Assembly (NCBI GenBank): GCA_964440405.1
Contig: CAYTSB010000004.1
Span: forward strand, 1 to 34,724
Reading direction: 5' to 3'
DNA from: DAOSVX01 sp964440405
GTDB lineage: Bacteria > Bacillota_I > Bacilli_A > RF39 > UBA660
Length of the DNA: 34,724 nt
Shown: positions 7,290 to 15,319 of the stretch, one piece after another
Position numbering within the stretch: the stretch's first letter is position 1
Layout: every line of letters begins with the position of its first letter
The notes under the pieces: generated by a model
Database searches by the model: none
What the model was told of the DNA's origin: nothing
The model's input: the letters and a program-made list of their open reading frames with translations, nothing else
Program-made: the position numbers and the translations under genes

Positions 7290-8408
7290 ATGAAATTTAC
7301 TATTAATAAAAATCAATTATTAGAAAATCTAAATTATGTTAGTAAAGCTATTACTAATAAAACAATAATTCCAATCTTAAATGGAATTAAATTTGAATTA
7401 ACAGATAAAGGATTATATTTAACAGCTACTGATTCTGAATTAATAATTCAAACTTTTATTGAAAAAGAAAAAATTAAAACAATTGATTCAACTGGTACTA
7501 CAATAATTCAAAGTAAATATTTGTTGGATATTATTAGAAAAATGCCTGAAGAAGATATTAATTTTGAATTAGTTGATGAATTAAAGATAAGAATTTATTC
7601 TAAGAAAAATCAATATTCATTAAATTGTTTAAATTCTAAAGAATTTCCTAAATTTAAATTAGAAGAAAGTAAATCGACATTAAATTTAAAAAACAGTGAA
7701 TTAAAAGAAATGATTTTTCAAACTTCTTATGCAATTTCTACTCAAGAATCTCGACCACTTTTAACAGGAATAAATCTCAATATATATGATAATATAATGG
7801 AAATAACGGCAACTGATTCATATCGTTTAGCTAAAAAAACAATGAAATTTAAAAATAATATTGATGAAGAAAAAAATATTGTTATTCCTGGTAAAAATTT
7901 AATAGAACTAGCTAAAATATTAAATGATACTGATGAAACTAGAATAGATATTTTTACAAATAAAATAATTTTTAGAAGTCAAAATATAATTTTTCAATCA
8001 AATTTATTAAGTGGAACATATCCTAATACCACTAATTTAATTCCAACTGATTTTGAAATTATTTTAGAAGTAAATTATAAAGAATTTTTTGATGCAGTAG
8101 ACCGCGTTTCATTATTAACTCAAAATAAAGAAAAAAATATTATAAAAATGCAAATAGAAACTAAAAAAATAAAATTAAGTTCGTATGCATCAGAAATAGG
8201 TAAAGTAGAAGAAAATATTATAGCTGATCAAAATAATGATAAAACTTTAGATATTTCATATAGTGCAAAATATATGTTAGAAACTTTAAGAACAATTTCT
8301 AGTGAAAAAATAATTATTTTATTAAATAGTGATATAAAACCCATTTTAATTAAAATCCCAACTGATGAAAATTTAATACAATTAATATTACCTATAAAAA
8401 CATATTAA
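7290..8408 (+). CDS. dnaN: DNA polymerase III beta subunit (sliding clamp)
   Basis: Ring-shaped processivity clamp for DNA polymerase III. At 372 residues it is the normal length and spans three similar clamp domains. Recognisable segments are the N-terminal MKFTINKNQLLENLNYVSKAI, ATDSELIIQ in domain I, ATDSYRLAKK in domain II, and the C-terminal ILPIKTY forming part of the partner-binding pocket. ATG 7290 follows an AGAAGGA site. It is the second gene after oriC as in nearly all bacteria. Confidence 0.97.
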   Translation: MKFTINKNQLLENLNYVSKAITNKTIIPILNGIKFELTDKGLYLTATDSELIIQTFIEKEKIKTIDSTGTTIIQSKYLLDIIRKMPEEDINFELVDELKIRIYSKKNQYSLNCLNSKEFPKFKLEESKSTLNLKNSELKEMIFQTSYAISTQESRPLLTGINLNIYDNIMEITATDSYRLAKKTMKFKNNIDEEKNIVIPGKNLIELAKILNDTDETRIDIFTNKIIFRSQNIIFQSNLLSGTYPNTTNLIPTDFEIILEVNYKEFFDAVDRVSLLTQNKEKNIIKMQIETKKIKLSSYASEIGKVEENIIADQNNDKTLDISYSAKYMLETLRTISSEKIIILLNSDIKPILIKIPTDENLIQLILPIKTY

Positions 8409-8424
8409 TTGTTTTTTTTTGAAA

Positions 8425-8472
8425 AAAATCTATTTTTACAAAATTCGACAATTTTTTTAAAATGTTTATGTT
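8425..8472 (+). promoter_or_regulatory. comK upstream region: possible K-box and promoter
   Basis: AAAATCTATTTTT at 8425-8437 is a perfect AAAA-N5-TTTT ComK half-site pair. Eight bases later, 8446-8458 keeps only the TTTT half. A possible promoter TCGACA (8445-8450) with TATGTT (8467-8472) at 16-base spacing overlaps the second site. In Bacillus subtilis ComK activates its own gene through paired boxes at set spacings including 8 bases. In DNA this AT-rich the match could be chance. Confidence 0.4.
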
Positions 8473-8511
8473 ATAAGGGATACTAATTTTAAAAAGAGGA
8501 GGTGAATCGAA

Positions 8512-8967
8512 ATGCAAACTTATGAAATTAATAGTGAAACTATTGCTGTAATTCCTTATAATCCAAATAAGACTAAAATAATTGAAAGAGATAATACCTT
8601 TTTTATTAATAAAAACTCAATAAAAATAATGGAAGAAAGCTGTGAATTTTTTGGTAGTTCTTTATTGGGAAGACAAAAAGGAACAACAAAATTAATAGGA
8701 GTAACTCATAAAGCTCCAATAATCATTGAAGAAACTAAAGATATTATTTTCTTTCCAACTACATCGCCTAGATTACAAAATTGTTCTTGGATTTCATTAA
8801 ATAATTTAATAGACTATAAGAAAATTAATAAAAAATCTATTTTATATTTTAAAAACAATATAAATTTAGAATTTAATATTTCTTATGGTATAATAGATAA
8901 TCAAGTATTGAGAGCAACAAGACTAGAATCGGTTTTGAGAAAAAGAAAAATTGATAAAAAACTTTAA
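8512..8967 (+). CDS. comK: ComK-family competence transcription factor
   Basis: A 151-residue protein aligning along most of its length with ComK of Bacillus subtilis as I recall it. Shared segments are TYEIN-xET-IAVIP near the start, KIIERDNTFFIN, ESCEFFGSSLLGRQKGT, THKAPIII, FFPTTSPRLQNCSWIS and the later ISYGIIDNQVLR. ComK binds AAAA-N5-TTTT boxes and switches on DNA-uptake and recombination genes. This copy is about 40 residues shorter than the 192-residue Bacillus protein; it lacks the C-terminal tail and has a shorter N-terminus. The ATG is preceded by a strong GAGGAGGTGA site. It occupies the dnaN-recF gap where relatives usually encode the S4-domain protein YaaA. Confidence 0.88.
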   Translation: MQTYEINSETIAVIPYNPNKTKIIERDNTFFINKNSIKIMEESCEFFGSSLLGRQKGTTKLIGVTHKAPIIIEETKDIIFFPTTSPRLQNCSWISLNNLIDYKKINKKSILYFKNNINLEFNISYGIIDNQVLRATRLESVLRKRKIDKKL

Positions 8968-8982
8968 AATTATGTGTTTTAG

Positions 8983-8991
8983 TGATATAAT
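8983..8991 (+). promoter_or_regulatory. Candidate recF-gyrBA promoter (extended -10)
   Basis: TGATATAAT at 8983-8991 is an extended -10 with a perfect TATAAT and only a poor -35 (TTTAAA). It lies about 70 bases upstream of recF and could drive recF, gyrB and gyrA as one transcript. Confidence 0.5.
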
Positions 8992-9059
8992 ATATTTGTA
9001 TGTGTAGGGATACATGCAGGTATATTATTTTTTATTAACAACATTAATTGAGGTTTAAA

Positions 9060-10160
9060 ATGCAAATTAGAAAAATTGAGTTATATAATTATAGAAACTA
9101 TGAACATCTTTCTTTGAAATTCTCCAATAATATAAATTTATTATTTGGAAATAATGGAAGTGGAAAAACCAACTTAATTGAAGCAATATATGTATTAGCT
9201 ATTACTAAATCATTTAGAACTAAAGAAGATAAACTGTTAATAACTGATAAGAAAAATCAATCATACATAGAAGGGGAGATTTATAAACGCAAATTAAATA
9301 AATATAAAATAATTATTGATGAAAATGGAAAGCGTGCACAGATAAATGATGTTTTACAAAAAAAATTAAGTGAATATATTTCCAATATTAATATTGTAAT
9401 TTTTAATCCCGATGATTTATTAATAATTAAAGATACGCCTAGTTATCGAAGAAAAACTTTGAATTGTGAAATTTCACAATTAGATAACAAATATTTAAAT
9501 TTACTAAATAATTATAATCAAATTTTAAAAAATAGAAATTGCTATTTAAGAAGTATGTATTTTAATAAAAATAAAGATAATCAGTATTTAAATGTTTTAA
9601 CAGAAAAATTAATAAAGGAAGGCTTAAAAATATATGGATACAGAAAAAAATTTATTGCAGAAATCAATCAATATTTACCAAAATTATATGAAAAAATAAC
9701 TAATTTAAAAGGATTAAAATTATCATATCAATCAGATTATAACAGTGAATCTTTTGAAAAGATATTAGCAAAATATCAAAAATCAGTAGAAAAAGATTTG
9801 ATTTTAGGAAAAACACAGATAGGAATTCATCATGATGATTATAATTTCAATATCTTATCAAAAAATTTAAAATATTATGGTTCTGAAGGCCAAAAAAAGA
9901 ATGCTATCATCGCATTTAAACTAGCAGAAATAGAAACATTTAAAATGAACACTAATGAATATCCAATTTTAATTTTAGATGATTTGTTTAGTGCTTTAGA
10001 TAGCAGGAAGATAAATAATATAATAAAATTATTAAAAAAAAGAGTCCAAGTATTTATTACAATAACAGATATATTAAATATTAAACAAGAATTGTTAAAA
10101 CATAGTAAAATTTTCAAAATAACAAACGGAAAAGCGGAGGAATATAAAAATGAAAAATGA
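9060..10160 (+). CDS. recF: DNA replication and repair protein RecF
   Basis: SMC-like ATPase that helps load RecA at gaps through RecOR. The 366-residue product has Walker A GNNGSGKT near residues 30-37, an ABC-type signature SEGQKK near 273 and Walker B ILILDDLFSALDS near 301. ATG 9060 has GAGG upstream; a TTG four codons earlier overlaps that site and is less likely. Its 3' end overlaps the gyrB start by 11 bases, so the two genes are translationally coupled. Confidence 0.96.
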   Translation: MQIRKIELYNYRNYEHLSLKFSNNINLLFGNNGSGKTNLIEAIYVLAITKSFRTKEDKLLITDKKNQSYIEGEIYKRKLNKYKIIIDENGKRAQINDVLQKKLSEYISNINIVIFNPDDLLIIKDTPSYRRKTLNCEISQLDNKYLNLLNNYNQILKNRNCYLRSMYFNKNKDNQYLNVLTEKLIKEGLKIYGYRKKFIAEINQYLPKLYEKITNLKGLKLSYQSDYNSESFEKILAKYQKSVEKDLILGKTQIGIHHDDYNFNILSKNLKYYGSEGQKKNAIIAFKLAEIETFKMNTNEYPILILDDLFSALDSRKINNIIKLLKKRVQVFITITDILNIKQELLKHSKIFKITNGKAEEYKNEK

Positions 10161-12060
10161 ATATACAGATAGAGATATCCAAGTTTTAGAAGGATTAGAA
10201 GCGGTAAGAAAAAGACCAGGTATGTATATTGGGACAACTAGTGAATCTGGACTTCATCATTTAGTATGGGAAATTGTAGATAATTCTATAGATGAATCGT
10301 TAGCTGGATATTGTGATGATATAGAAATCTTTATAAATAAAGATGGATCAGTAACAGTAAAAGACGATGGAAGAGGTATTCCAACCGGAATTAATCCTAA
10401 AACGGGATTATCTACAGTTGAAACAGTTTATACCGTTTTACATGCTGGAGGCAAATTTGGTGGAAGCGGATATAAAGTATCTGGAGGACTTCACGGCGTC
10501 GGAGCAAGTGTAGTTAATGCCCTAAGTAAATGGTTTGAAGTAACAATTTATCGCGATGGAAAAATTTATGAAGCAAAATTTGAAAACGGCGGTAAAATAG
10601 CTACTCCTCTTACAATAACTGGAGAATGTAATATTGAAAGAACAGGTACAACTGTAACTTTTATGCCTGATCAAGAAATTTTTAAGGAAACAATAACCTT
10701 TAATTATGAAACTTTATATAATAGGTCTAAACAACTTGCATTTTTAAATAAAGGATTAAGGATTATTTTAGTAGATGATCGTTCCGGAAAAAAAGACACT
10801 TTTGTTTATGAAGGTGGCTTGAAAGAATATATTGGGTATTTAAACAAAGGAAAAACTCCAATCCATAAAGATGTCATTTATATTGAAGGTTGTGATGAAG
10901 ATGTTTCTTTTGAAGTGGCTTTACAATATAATGATGGCTATAATAGCTCGGTATATTCATTTGTTAATAACATAACAACACCCGAAGGGGGAACCCACGA
11001 AGAAGGAGTAAAAAACAGCTTAACAAGAATTATCAATTCATACGCTAAAAACAATAAATTCATAAAAGATAATGATGATCCTTTAACTGGCGATGATGTC
11101 CGTGAAGGAATTATAATGCTTATATCAGCTAAAGTTGTTAATCCCCAGTTTGAAGGTCAAACAAAGACAAAATTAGGAAATAGTGAAGTTAGAAAAATAG
11201 CTTCTAATATATTTGGTGAGGGATTTGAAAGGTTTCTTCTTGAAAATCCTGATCAAGCTAAAATAATTGTTGATAAAGCAATGATAGGTGCTAGAGCGCG
11301 AGTTGCAGCTAAAAAAGCCAGAGAGCTTACTCGTCGTAAAAGTGACTTAGATGTAGTTAATTTTGCTGGTAAATTAAGTGACTGTAAAAGTAAAGATCCT
11401 TCTGAGTGCGAAATTTTCTTAGTAGAGGGAGATTCAGCGGGTGGATCAGCTGTTAAAGGAAGAAATAGTATGACTCAAGCCATTTTACCTCTTAGAGGTA
11501 AAATACTTAATGTTGAAAAAGCTAGAATAGACAAAGCTTTGTCAAATGAAGAAATTAGAACCATTATAACAGCTTTTGGTACTGGTGTTGGGGCTGAATT
11601 TAATTTAAATAGGCTTAGATATGATAAGATTATAATAATGACTGATGCCGACGTTGACGGCGACCACATAAGAGTTTTACTACTAACACTGTTTTATCGT
11701 TTTTTTAAACCATTAGTTGAAGCAGGGCATGTATACGCAGCCCAGCCACCCTTATATTGCATTAAGCACAATAAGGTAATTAAATATGTTTTATCTGATA
11801 AAGAGAGAGATGAGTATTTATCAACCTTACCACCTACAGCTAAACGAGATGTTATGCGTATGAAAGGTTTGGGAGAAATGAATGCTGATGAATTAAATGA
11901 AACTACAATGGATATAAATACTCGAATTTTAAGAAAAATCACAGTTGAAGATGCAATTATAGCTGATGAAATGTTTAGCAAACTTATGGGCGAAGAAGTG
12001 GAGCCGAGAAGACAGTTTATTGAAGAAAATGCACCTTACGCCCAGAATATTGATGTATAG
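10150..12060 (+). CDS. gyrB: DNA gyrase subunit B
   Basis: ATPase subunit of gyrase, which introduces negative supercoils. The 636-residue product has the GHKL ATP site (EIVDNSIDES with catalytic Glu41, DDGRGIP near 72, GGLHGVGASVVNAL near 112). The transducer domain follows. The Toprim metal site has EGDSAGGSA near 425 and DADVDGDHIR near 498. The C-terminus PRRQFIEENA is typical. It starts with AAGGAGG-like sequence inside the end of recF. gyrA follows after 11 bases. Confidence 0.98.
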   Translation: MKNEYTDRDIQVLEGLEAVRKRPGMYIGTTSESGLHHLVWEIVDNSIDESLAGYCDDIEIFINKDGSVTVKDDGRGIPTGINPKTGLSTVETVYTVLHAGGKFGGSGYKVSGGLHGVGASVVNALSKWFEVTIYRDGKIYEAKFENGGKIATPLTITGECNIERTGTTVTFMPDQEIFKETITFNYETLYNRSKQLAFLNKGLRIILVDDRSGKKDTFVYEGGLKEYIGYLNKGKTPIHKDVIYIEGCDEDVSFEVALQYNDGYNSSVYSFVNNITTPEGGTHEEGVKNSLTRIINSYAKNNKFIKDNDDPLTGDDVREGIIMLISAKVVNPQFEGQTKTKLGNSEVRKIASNIFGEGFERFLLENPDQAKIIVDKAMIGARARVAAKKARELTRRKSDLDVVNFAGKLSDCKSKDPSECEIFLVEGDSAGGSAVKGRNSMTQAILPLRGKILNVEKARIDKALSNEEIRTIITAFGTGVGAEFNLNRLRYDKIIIMTDADVDGDHIRVLLLTLFYRFFKPLVEAGHVYAAQPPLYCIKHNKVIKYVLSDKERDEYLSTLPPTAKRDVMRMKGLGEMNADELNETTMDINTRILRKITVEDAIIADEMFSKLMGEEVEPRRQFIEENAPYAQNIDV

Positions 12061-12071
12061 GAGGAAAAAGT

Positions 12072-14507
12072 ATGAATCAGAATATAGATAAAACAATAGA
12101 TAATAATATTGTAAGCGAAATAAAAGACTCTTTTTTAAACTATTCTATGAGTGTTATTGTTGCTCGTGCATTACCGGATTTAAGAGATGGTTTAAAGCCA
12201 GTTCATAGAAGAATATTATATTCAATGTATGAATCAGGATACTTGCCAGATAAACAACACAGAAAATCAGCGCGTATAGTTGGAGATGTTATGGGTAAAT
12301 ATCATCCTCACGGAGATTCTTCAATTTATGAAGCAATGGTAAGAATGGCCCAGGATTTTAATTATCGTTATATGCTGGTTGATGGACATGGTAATTTCGG
12401 TAATATTGATGGTTTTGGTGCAGCAGCAATGCGTTATACTGAATCAAGGCTTTCGAAGATATCTATGGAATTATTAAGGGATATTAATAAGGAGACAGTT
12501 GATTTTACAGCTAATTTTGATGAATTAGAAGTAGAGCCAAAAATATTACCATCTAGATTTCCCAACATTTTAGTAAATGGCACAATGGGAATAGCAGTTG
12601 GTATGGCTACCAACATTCCGTCTCACAATTTGAGCGAGGTGATAGATGGCTGTGTTGCTTATATAGATAATCCCGAAATTACTATTTTAGAACTAATGAA
12701 TTATATTAAAGGACCGGATTTTTCAACCGGAGCTATTATTTTAGGTAACAGTGGAATAAAAAAAGCTTATGAAACCGGAAGAGGAAGCATTACAATTAGA
12801 AGTAAGGCTAGAATAGAAGAAAAAAACGGTAGAAATTATATAATTATTGATGAGGTTCCATACGGAGTAAACACTTTAGAGTTAAAAAATAAAGTGGCAG
12901 AATTAGTACATAATAAAGTAATAGATGGAATTACTGACTATCATAGTGACTTAAAAGAGGGTATTAAAATTACTATAACATTAAGAAAAGATGCTAACCC
13001 TCAAGTAATTCTTAATAATTTATATAAATACACTTCTTTTCAAACGAATTTTGGAATAATCTTCTTAATGCTTGATAATGGAGTTCCAAAAATACTAAAT
13101 TTGAAAGAAATAATTTCTAAATATATTGATTATCAAAGAGAAATAATTATAAAAAGGACTCAATTTGACTTAAACAAAGCCGAAAAAAGAGTTCATATTT
13201 TAGAAGGATTAAAAATAGCTTTAAGTAACATTGACGCTATTATAAAAATAATTAAAGAAGCAAAAGACGACGTAATTGCTAAAGATAAATTGATGACAGC
13301 ATTTAATTTGACTAGCATTCAAACAGATGCAATCTTAGAAATGAAATTACGTCGCTTAACTGGTTTAGAAAGAACAAAAATAGAAGAAGAATTAAAAGAA
13401 TTATTAAACTTAATTAATGAATTAAAATCAATTCTGGCTAGTGACAATAAAGTTTTTGAAATAATCAAGAATGAACTTTTGGAAATAAAAGGAAAATATG
13501 GAGATGAAAGAAGAACAAAAATAGATTTAACAGCGATTGAATATATCGAAGATGAATCTTTGATCCCAGAAGAAAACATTATCGTTGCGCTAACGAACAA
13601 GGGGTATATTAAAAGATGTACATTAGATACATTCAGGCTTCAAAATAGAGGTGGAGTTGGAGTAAAAGGAATAACCACTAATGAAGAAGATTTTGTGGAA
13701 CACTTATTAAATTTATCAACTCACGATTATTTATTGTGTTTTACTGACAAAGGAAAAGTATATCGCTTGAAGGGATATGAGGTTCCAGAATTTAGTAGAC
13801 AATCTAAAGGGCTACCAATAGTAAATGTGCTTCAAATTGATCAAGACGAAGCGGTTAAATCTATTATTAAGTTGGAAAAAGATGATTCACATAAATATTT
13901 AATCTTTGCAACTAAAAAAGGAATAGTCAAAAGAACTTTAATTTCTAATTTTGATAATATTAGAGCAACAGGCAAAATTTGCATTAATTTAAAAGAAAAT
14001 GATAAACTTCTTGCTGTAAGAAAAACAAATGGAGATAATGAAATATTAATGGGCTCTAGAGCAGGCCGAATGGTAAAATTTAATGAAAAAGATGTTAGAG
14101 TTATGGGTCGTACAGCTGCCGGCGTAAGAGGAATAAATTTAGGATCAGCAGAATGTATTGGAATGGAAGTGGCTAATAGCGAACAAGAAATATTAATAGT
14201 TACGGAAAATGGCTATGGTAAAAAGACAAAAGTAAGTGATTTTCGTTTATCAAAACGAGGAGGCAAGGGAGTAAAAGCTTTAAACATTACTGAGAAAAAC
14301 GGTTTTATCTCATCATTTAAAATATCTTTAAATGAACACGACTTGATGGTAATCACTAATACAGGAACTTTAATAAGAATGTCTTTAGACCAAATAGCAA
14401 CAATCGGAAGGGTTACTCAAGGAGTAAAATTAATTAACTTGAAAAACAATCAAAAAGTTGCAACCGTTGCAATTGTTGAAAAATTTGAAGAAGAATCTGA
14501 AAGTTAA
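12072..14507 (+). CDS. gyrA: DNA gyrase subunit A
   Basis: Strand-cleaving subunit of gyrase, 811 residues. The catalytic tyrosine is Tyr122 in AAMRYTESRLS. The quinolone-interacting positions read Ser83 and Glu87, the usual wild-type residues in Gram-positives. The C-terminal six-blade wrapping domain contains a gyrase box as SKRGGKG (usual form Q-x-RGG-K/R-G, so the first residue differs), which favours GyrA over ParC. The last residues VTQGVKLINL and VATVAIVEK match GyrA. A GAGGA site lies before the ATG, just after gyrB. The stop codon sits inside the first Noc-type palindrome. Confidence 0.97.
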   Translation: MNQNIDKTIDNNIVSEIKDSFLNYSMSVIVARALPDLRDGLKPVHRRILYSMYESGYLPDKQHRKSARIVGDVMGKYHPHGDSSIYEAMVRMAQDFNYRYMLVDGHGNFGNIDGFGAAAMRYTESRLSKISMELLRDINKETVDFTANFDELEVEPKILPSRFPNILVNGTMGIAVGMATNIPSHNLSEVIDGCVAYIDNPEITILELMNYIKGPDFSTGAIILGNSGIKKAYETGRGSITIRSKARIEEKNGRNYIIIDEVPYGVNTLELKNKVAELVHNKVIDGITDYHSDLKEGIKITITLRKDANPQVILNNLYKYTSFQTNFGIIFLMLDNGVPKILNLKEIISKYIDYQREIIIKRTQFDLNKAEKRVHILEGLKIALSNIDAIIKIIKEAKDDVIAKDKLMTAFNLTSIQTDAILEMKLRRLTGLERTKIEEELKELLNLINELKSILASDNKVFEIIKNELLEIKGKYGDERRTKIDLTAIEYIEDESLIPEENIIVALTNKGYIKRCTLDTFRLQNRGGVGVKGITTNEEDFVEHLLNLSTHDYLLCFTDKGKVYRLKGYEVPEFSRQSKGLPIVNVLQIDQDEAVKSIIKLEKDDSHKYLIFATKKGIVKRTLISNFDNIRATGKICINLKENDKLLAVRKTNGDNEILMGSRAGRMVKFNEKDVRVMGRTAAGVRGINLGSAECIGMEVANSEQEILIVTENGYGKKTKVSDFRLSKRGGKGVKALNITEKNGFISSFKISLNEHDLMVITNTGTLIRMSLDQIATIGRVTQGVKLINLKNNQKVATVAIVEKFEEESES

Positions 14508-14531
14508 ATTATTTCCCGGGAAATAATTTAA
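14504..14531. promoter_or_regulatory. Noc-binding-type site NBS-1 (overlaps gyrA stop)
   Basis: Core ATTTCCCGGGAAAT at 14511-14524, in a 28-base perfect palindrome covering the gyrA stop codon. First member of the alternating NBS/parS array. Confidence 0.85.
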
Positions 14532-14540
14532 TGGGTAATT

Positions 14541-14570
14541 AAATCAATGTTTCACGTGAAACATTGATTT
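14541..14570. promoter_or_regulatory. parS site 1 (ParB/Spo0J binding)
   Basis: TGTTTCACGTGAAACA at 14548-14563 is a perfect 16-base parS palindrome (Bacillus consensus TGTTNCACGTGAAACA). The symmetry here extends to 30 bases. A T-rich tail (TTTATTTTAA) follows, so as RNA the element would fold as a terminator-like hairpin for gyrA. The -35 of the SRP RNA promoter falls in its right arm. Confidence 0.92.
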
Positions 14571-14592
14571 TTATTTTAATAAATGATAATAT
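14564..14592 (+). promoter_or_regulatory. Candidate SRP RNA promoter
   Basis: TTGATT (14564-14569) and TAATAT (14587-14592) are 17 bases apart. The expected transcription start about seven bases downstream coincides with the 5' end of the SRP RNA terminal stem at 14599. The -35 overlaps the arm of parS site 1. Confidence 0.5.
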
Positions 14593-14598
14593 TCTCAT

Positions 14599-14680
14599 GT
14601 GCAACAAGCATATTGAAATCTGGTCAGAGATGGAAGTCAGCAGCCATAACAATCAATACTTGTGTGCACTTTTTATTTAT
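14599..14680 (+). ncRNA. ffs: Signal recognition particle RNA, short (4.5S-like) form
   Basis: RNA scaffold that binds Ffh for co-translational targeting. The conserved helix-8 core lies at 14622-14645: GGTCAG, then a GGAA tetraloop with flanking GAT/GTC stem, then CAGCAGCC. The ends pair (GTGC-A-ACAAG at 14599-14608 with CTTGT-G-TGCAC at 14659-14669), closing a single long hairpin. A T-rich terminator TTTTTATTTAT follows at 14670-14680. At about 71 bases it lacks the Alu domain found in the longer Bacillus subtilis RNA. In Bacilli the gene is normally between tadA and dnaX; here it is just before tadA, within the parS/NBS array. Confidence 0.88.
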
Positions 14681-14709
14681 AAAATTATTTCCCGGGAAAT
14701 AATTTTATA
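14678..14709. promoter_or_regulatory. Noc-binding-type site NBS-2
   Basis: Core ATTTCCCGGGAAAT at 14687-14700 in a 32-base palindrome, directly after the SRP RNA terminator. Confidence 0.85.
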
Positions 14710-14715
14710 TCAACT

Positions 14716-14737
14716 CAATGTTTCACGTGAAACATTG
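14716..14737. promoter_or_regulatory. parS site 2
   Basis: Perfect TGTTTCACGTGAAACA at 14719-14734, with symmetry over 22 bases. It is ten bases beyond NBS-2 at the 14-bp core's flanks. Confidence 0.92.
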
Positions 14738-14790
14738 GTTAAAAATTTTTAATGTTTTGGATATAAAACAATTAATTGTTTAAACTAATT

Positions 14791-14804
14791 ATTTCCCGGG
14801 AAAT
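14791..14804. promoter_or_regulatory. Noc-binding-type site NBS-3
   Basis: Third copy of ATTTCCCGGGAAAT in the array, again flanked by symmetric AATT/AATT sequence. Confidence 0.85.
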
Positions 14805-14825
14805 AATTTTAATAATAATATTTAA

Positions 14826-14841
14826 TGTTTCACGTGAAACA
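14826..14841. promoter_or_regulatory. parS site 3
   Basis: Perfect TGTTTCACGTGAAACA, 18 bases upstream of the tadA ATG, so bound ParB would lie over the tadA promoter or leader region. Confidence 0.92.
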
Positions 14842-14858
14842 TAGAAGAGAGAAATGTA

Positions 14859-15275
14859 ATGAAAGAAGAATTTATTTTTGCAGCTTATAAGGAAAGTTTA
14901 AAGGCATATAATAGGAATGAAGTACCAATTGGAGCACTATTAGTCAAAGACGGAAAAATTATTGCTAAAGGTTATAATAAAAAAATAACTAATAGAAATC
15001 CTATGGCTCATGCAGAAATTAATTGTATTTTAAAAGCTACAAAAAAATTTAAAACTTGGAGATTAGATAATTGTGAACTTTATGTTACTATGGAACCTTG
15101 TGAAATGTGTCGTCAAATTATCGCTGAGGCTAGAATAAAAAAAGTTTACTTTTTTACAGAACGGTCAAAATTCAAAAACAACTATAAGCAAACGAAATAT
15201 TTGCTTATAGAAAACAAAATAATTTGCAATAAATATAAAAAAATTTTAAAAGATTTTTTCGCCAAATTAAGATAG
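14859..15275 (+). CDS. tadA: tRNA-specific adenosine deaminase TadA
   Basis: Zinc deaminase that converts A34 to inosine in tRNA-Arg(ACG). The 138-residue product has the zinc/catalytic motifs: NPMAHAEIN with catalytic Glu near residue 52, and TMEPCEMCRQII with both zinc cysteines near 82-85. It lies beside the SRP RNA and upstream of dnaX, the usual position in Bacilli. The C-terminal third is divergent: the GA-x-GS segment normally after the second strand is replaced by a Lys/Asn-rich stretch, and the protein is about 15-20 residues shorter than typical. A related nucleoside deaminase is the alternative, but context favours TadA. Confidence 0.85.
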   Translation: MKEEFIFAAYKESLKAYNRNEVPIGALLVKDGKIIAKGYNKKITNRNPMAHAEINCILKATKKFKTWRLDNCELYVTMEPCEMCRQIIAEARIKKVYFFTERSKFKNNYKQTKYLLIENKIICNKYKKILKDFFAKLR

Positions 15276-15292
15276 ATTAAATATAAAGTAAA

Positions 15293-15301
15293 TGCTATAA
15301 T
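15293..15301 (+). promoter_or_regulatory. Candidate dnaX promoter (extended -10)
   Basis: TGCTATAAT at 15293-15301 is an extended -10 with a perfect TATAAT just upstream of the AGGTGA ribosome site of dnaX. No good -35 is visible. Confidence 0.5.
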
Positions 15302-15319
15302 ATTTATAGGTGAATTTAT

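Noticed and set aside
8995..9035. Structured leader or riboswitch before recF
   Set aside because: Only a 5-bp TGTAT/ATACA pairing is visible, with no conserved aptamer features.
9875..10237. Long antisense frames, for example opposite recF, gyrB and dnaX
   Set aside because: They lie opposite clear genes, lack ribosome sites and give low-complexity hydrophobic peptides; they are shadows of AT-rich coding sequence.
14564..14752. A 62-codon open frame between gyrA and tadA
   Set aside because: It covers the SRP RNA and an NBS/parS pair, has no ribosome site, and its peptide simply reads through the RNA gene and palindromes.
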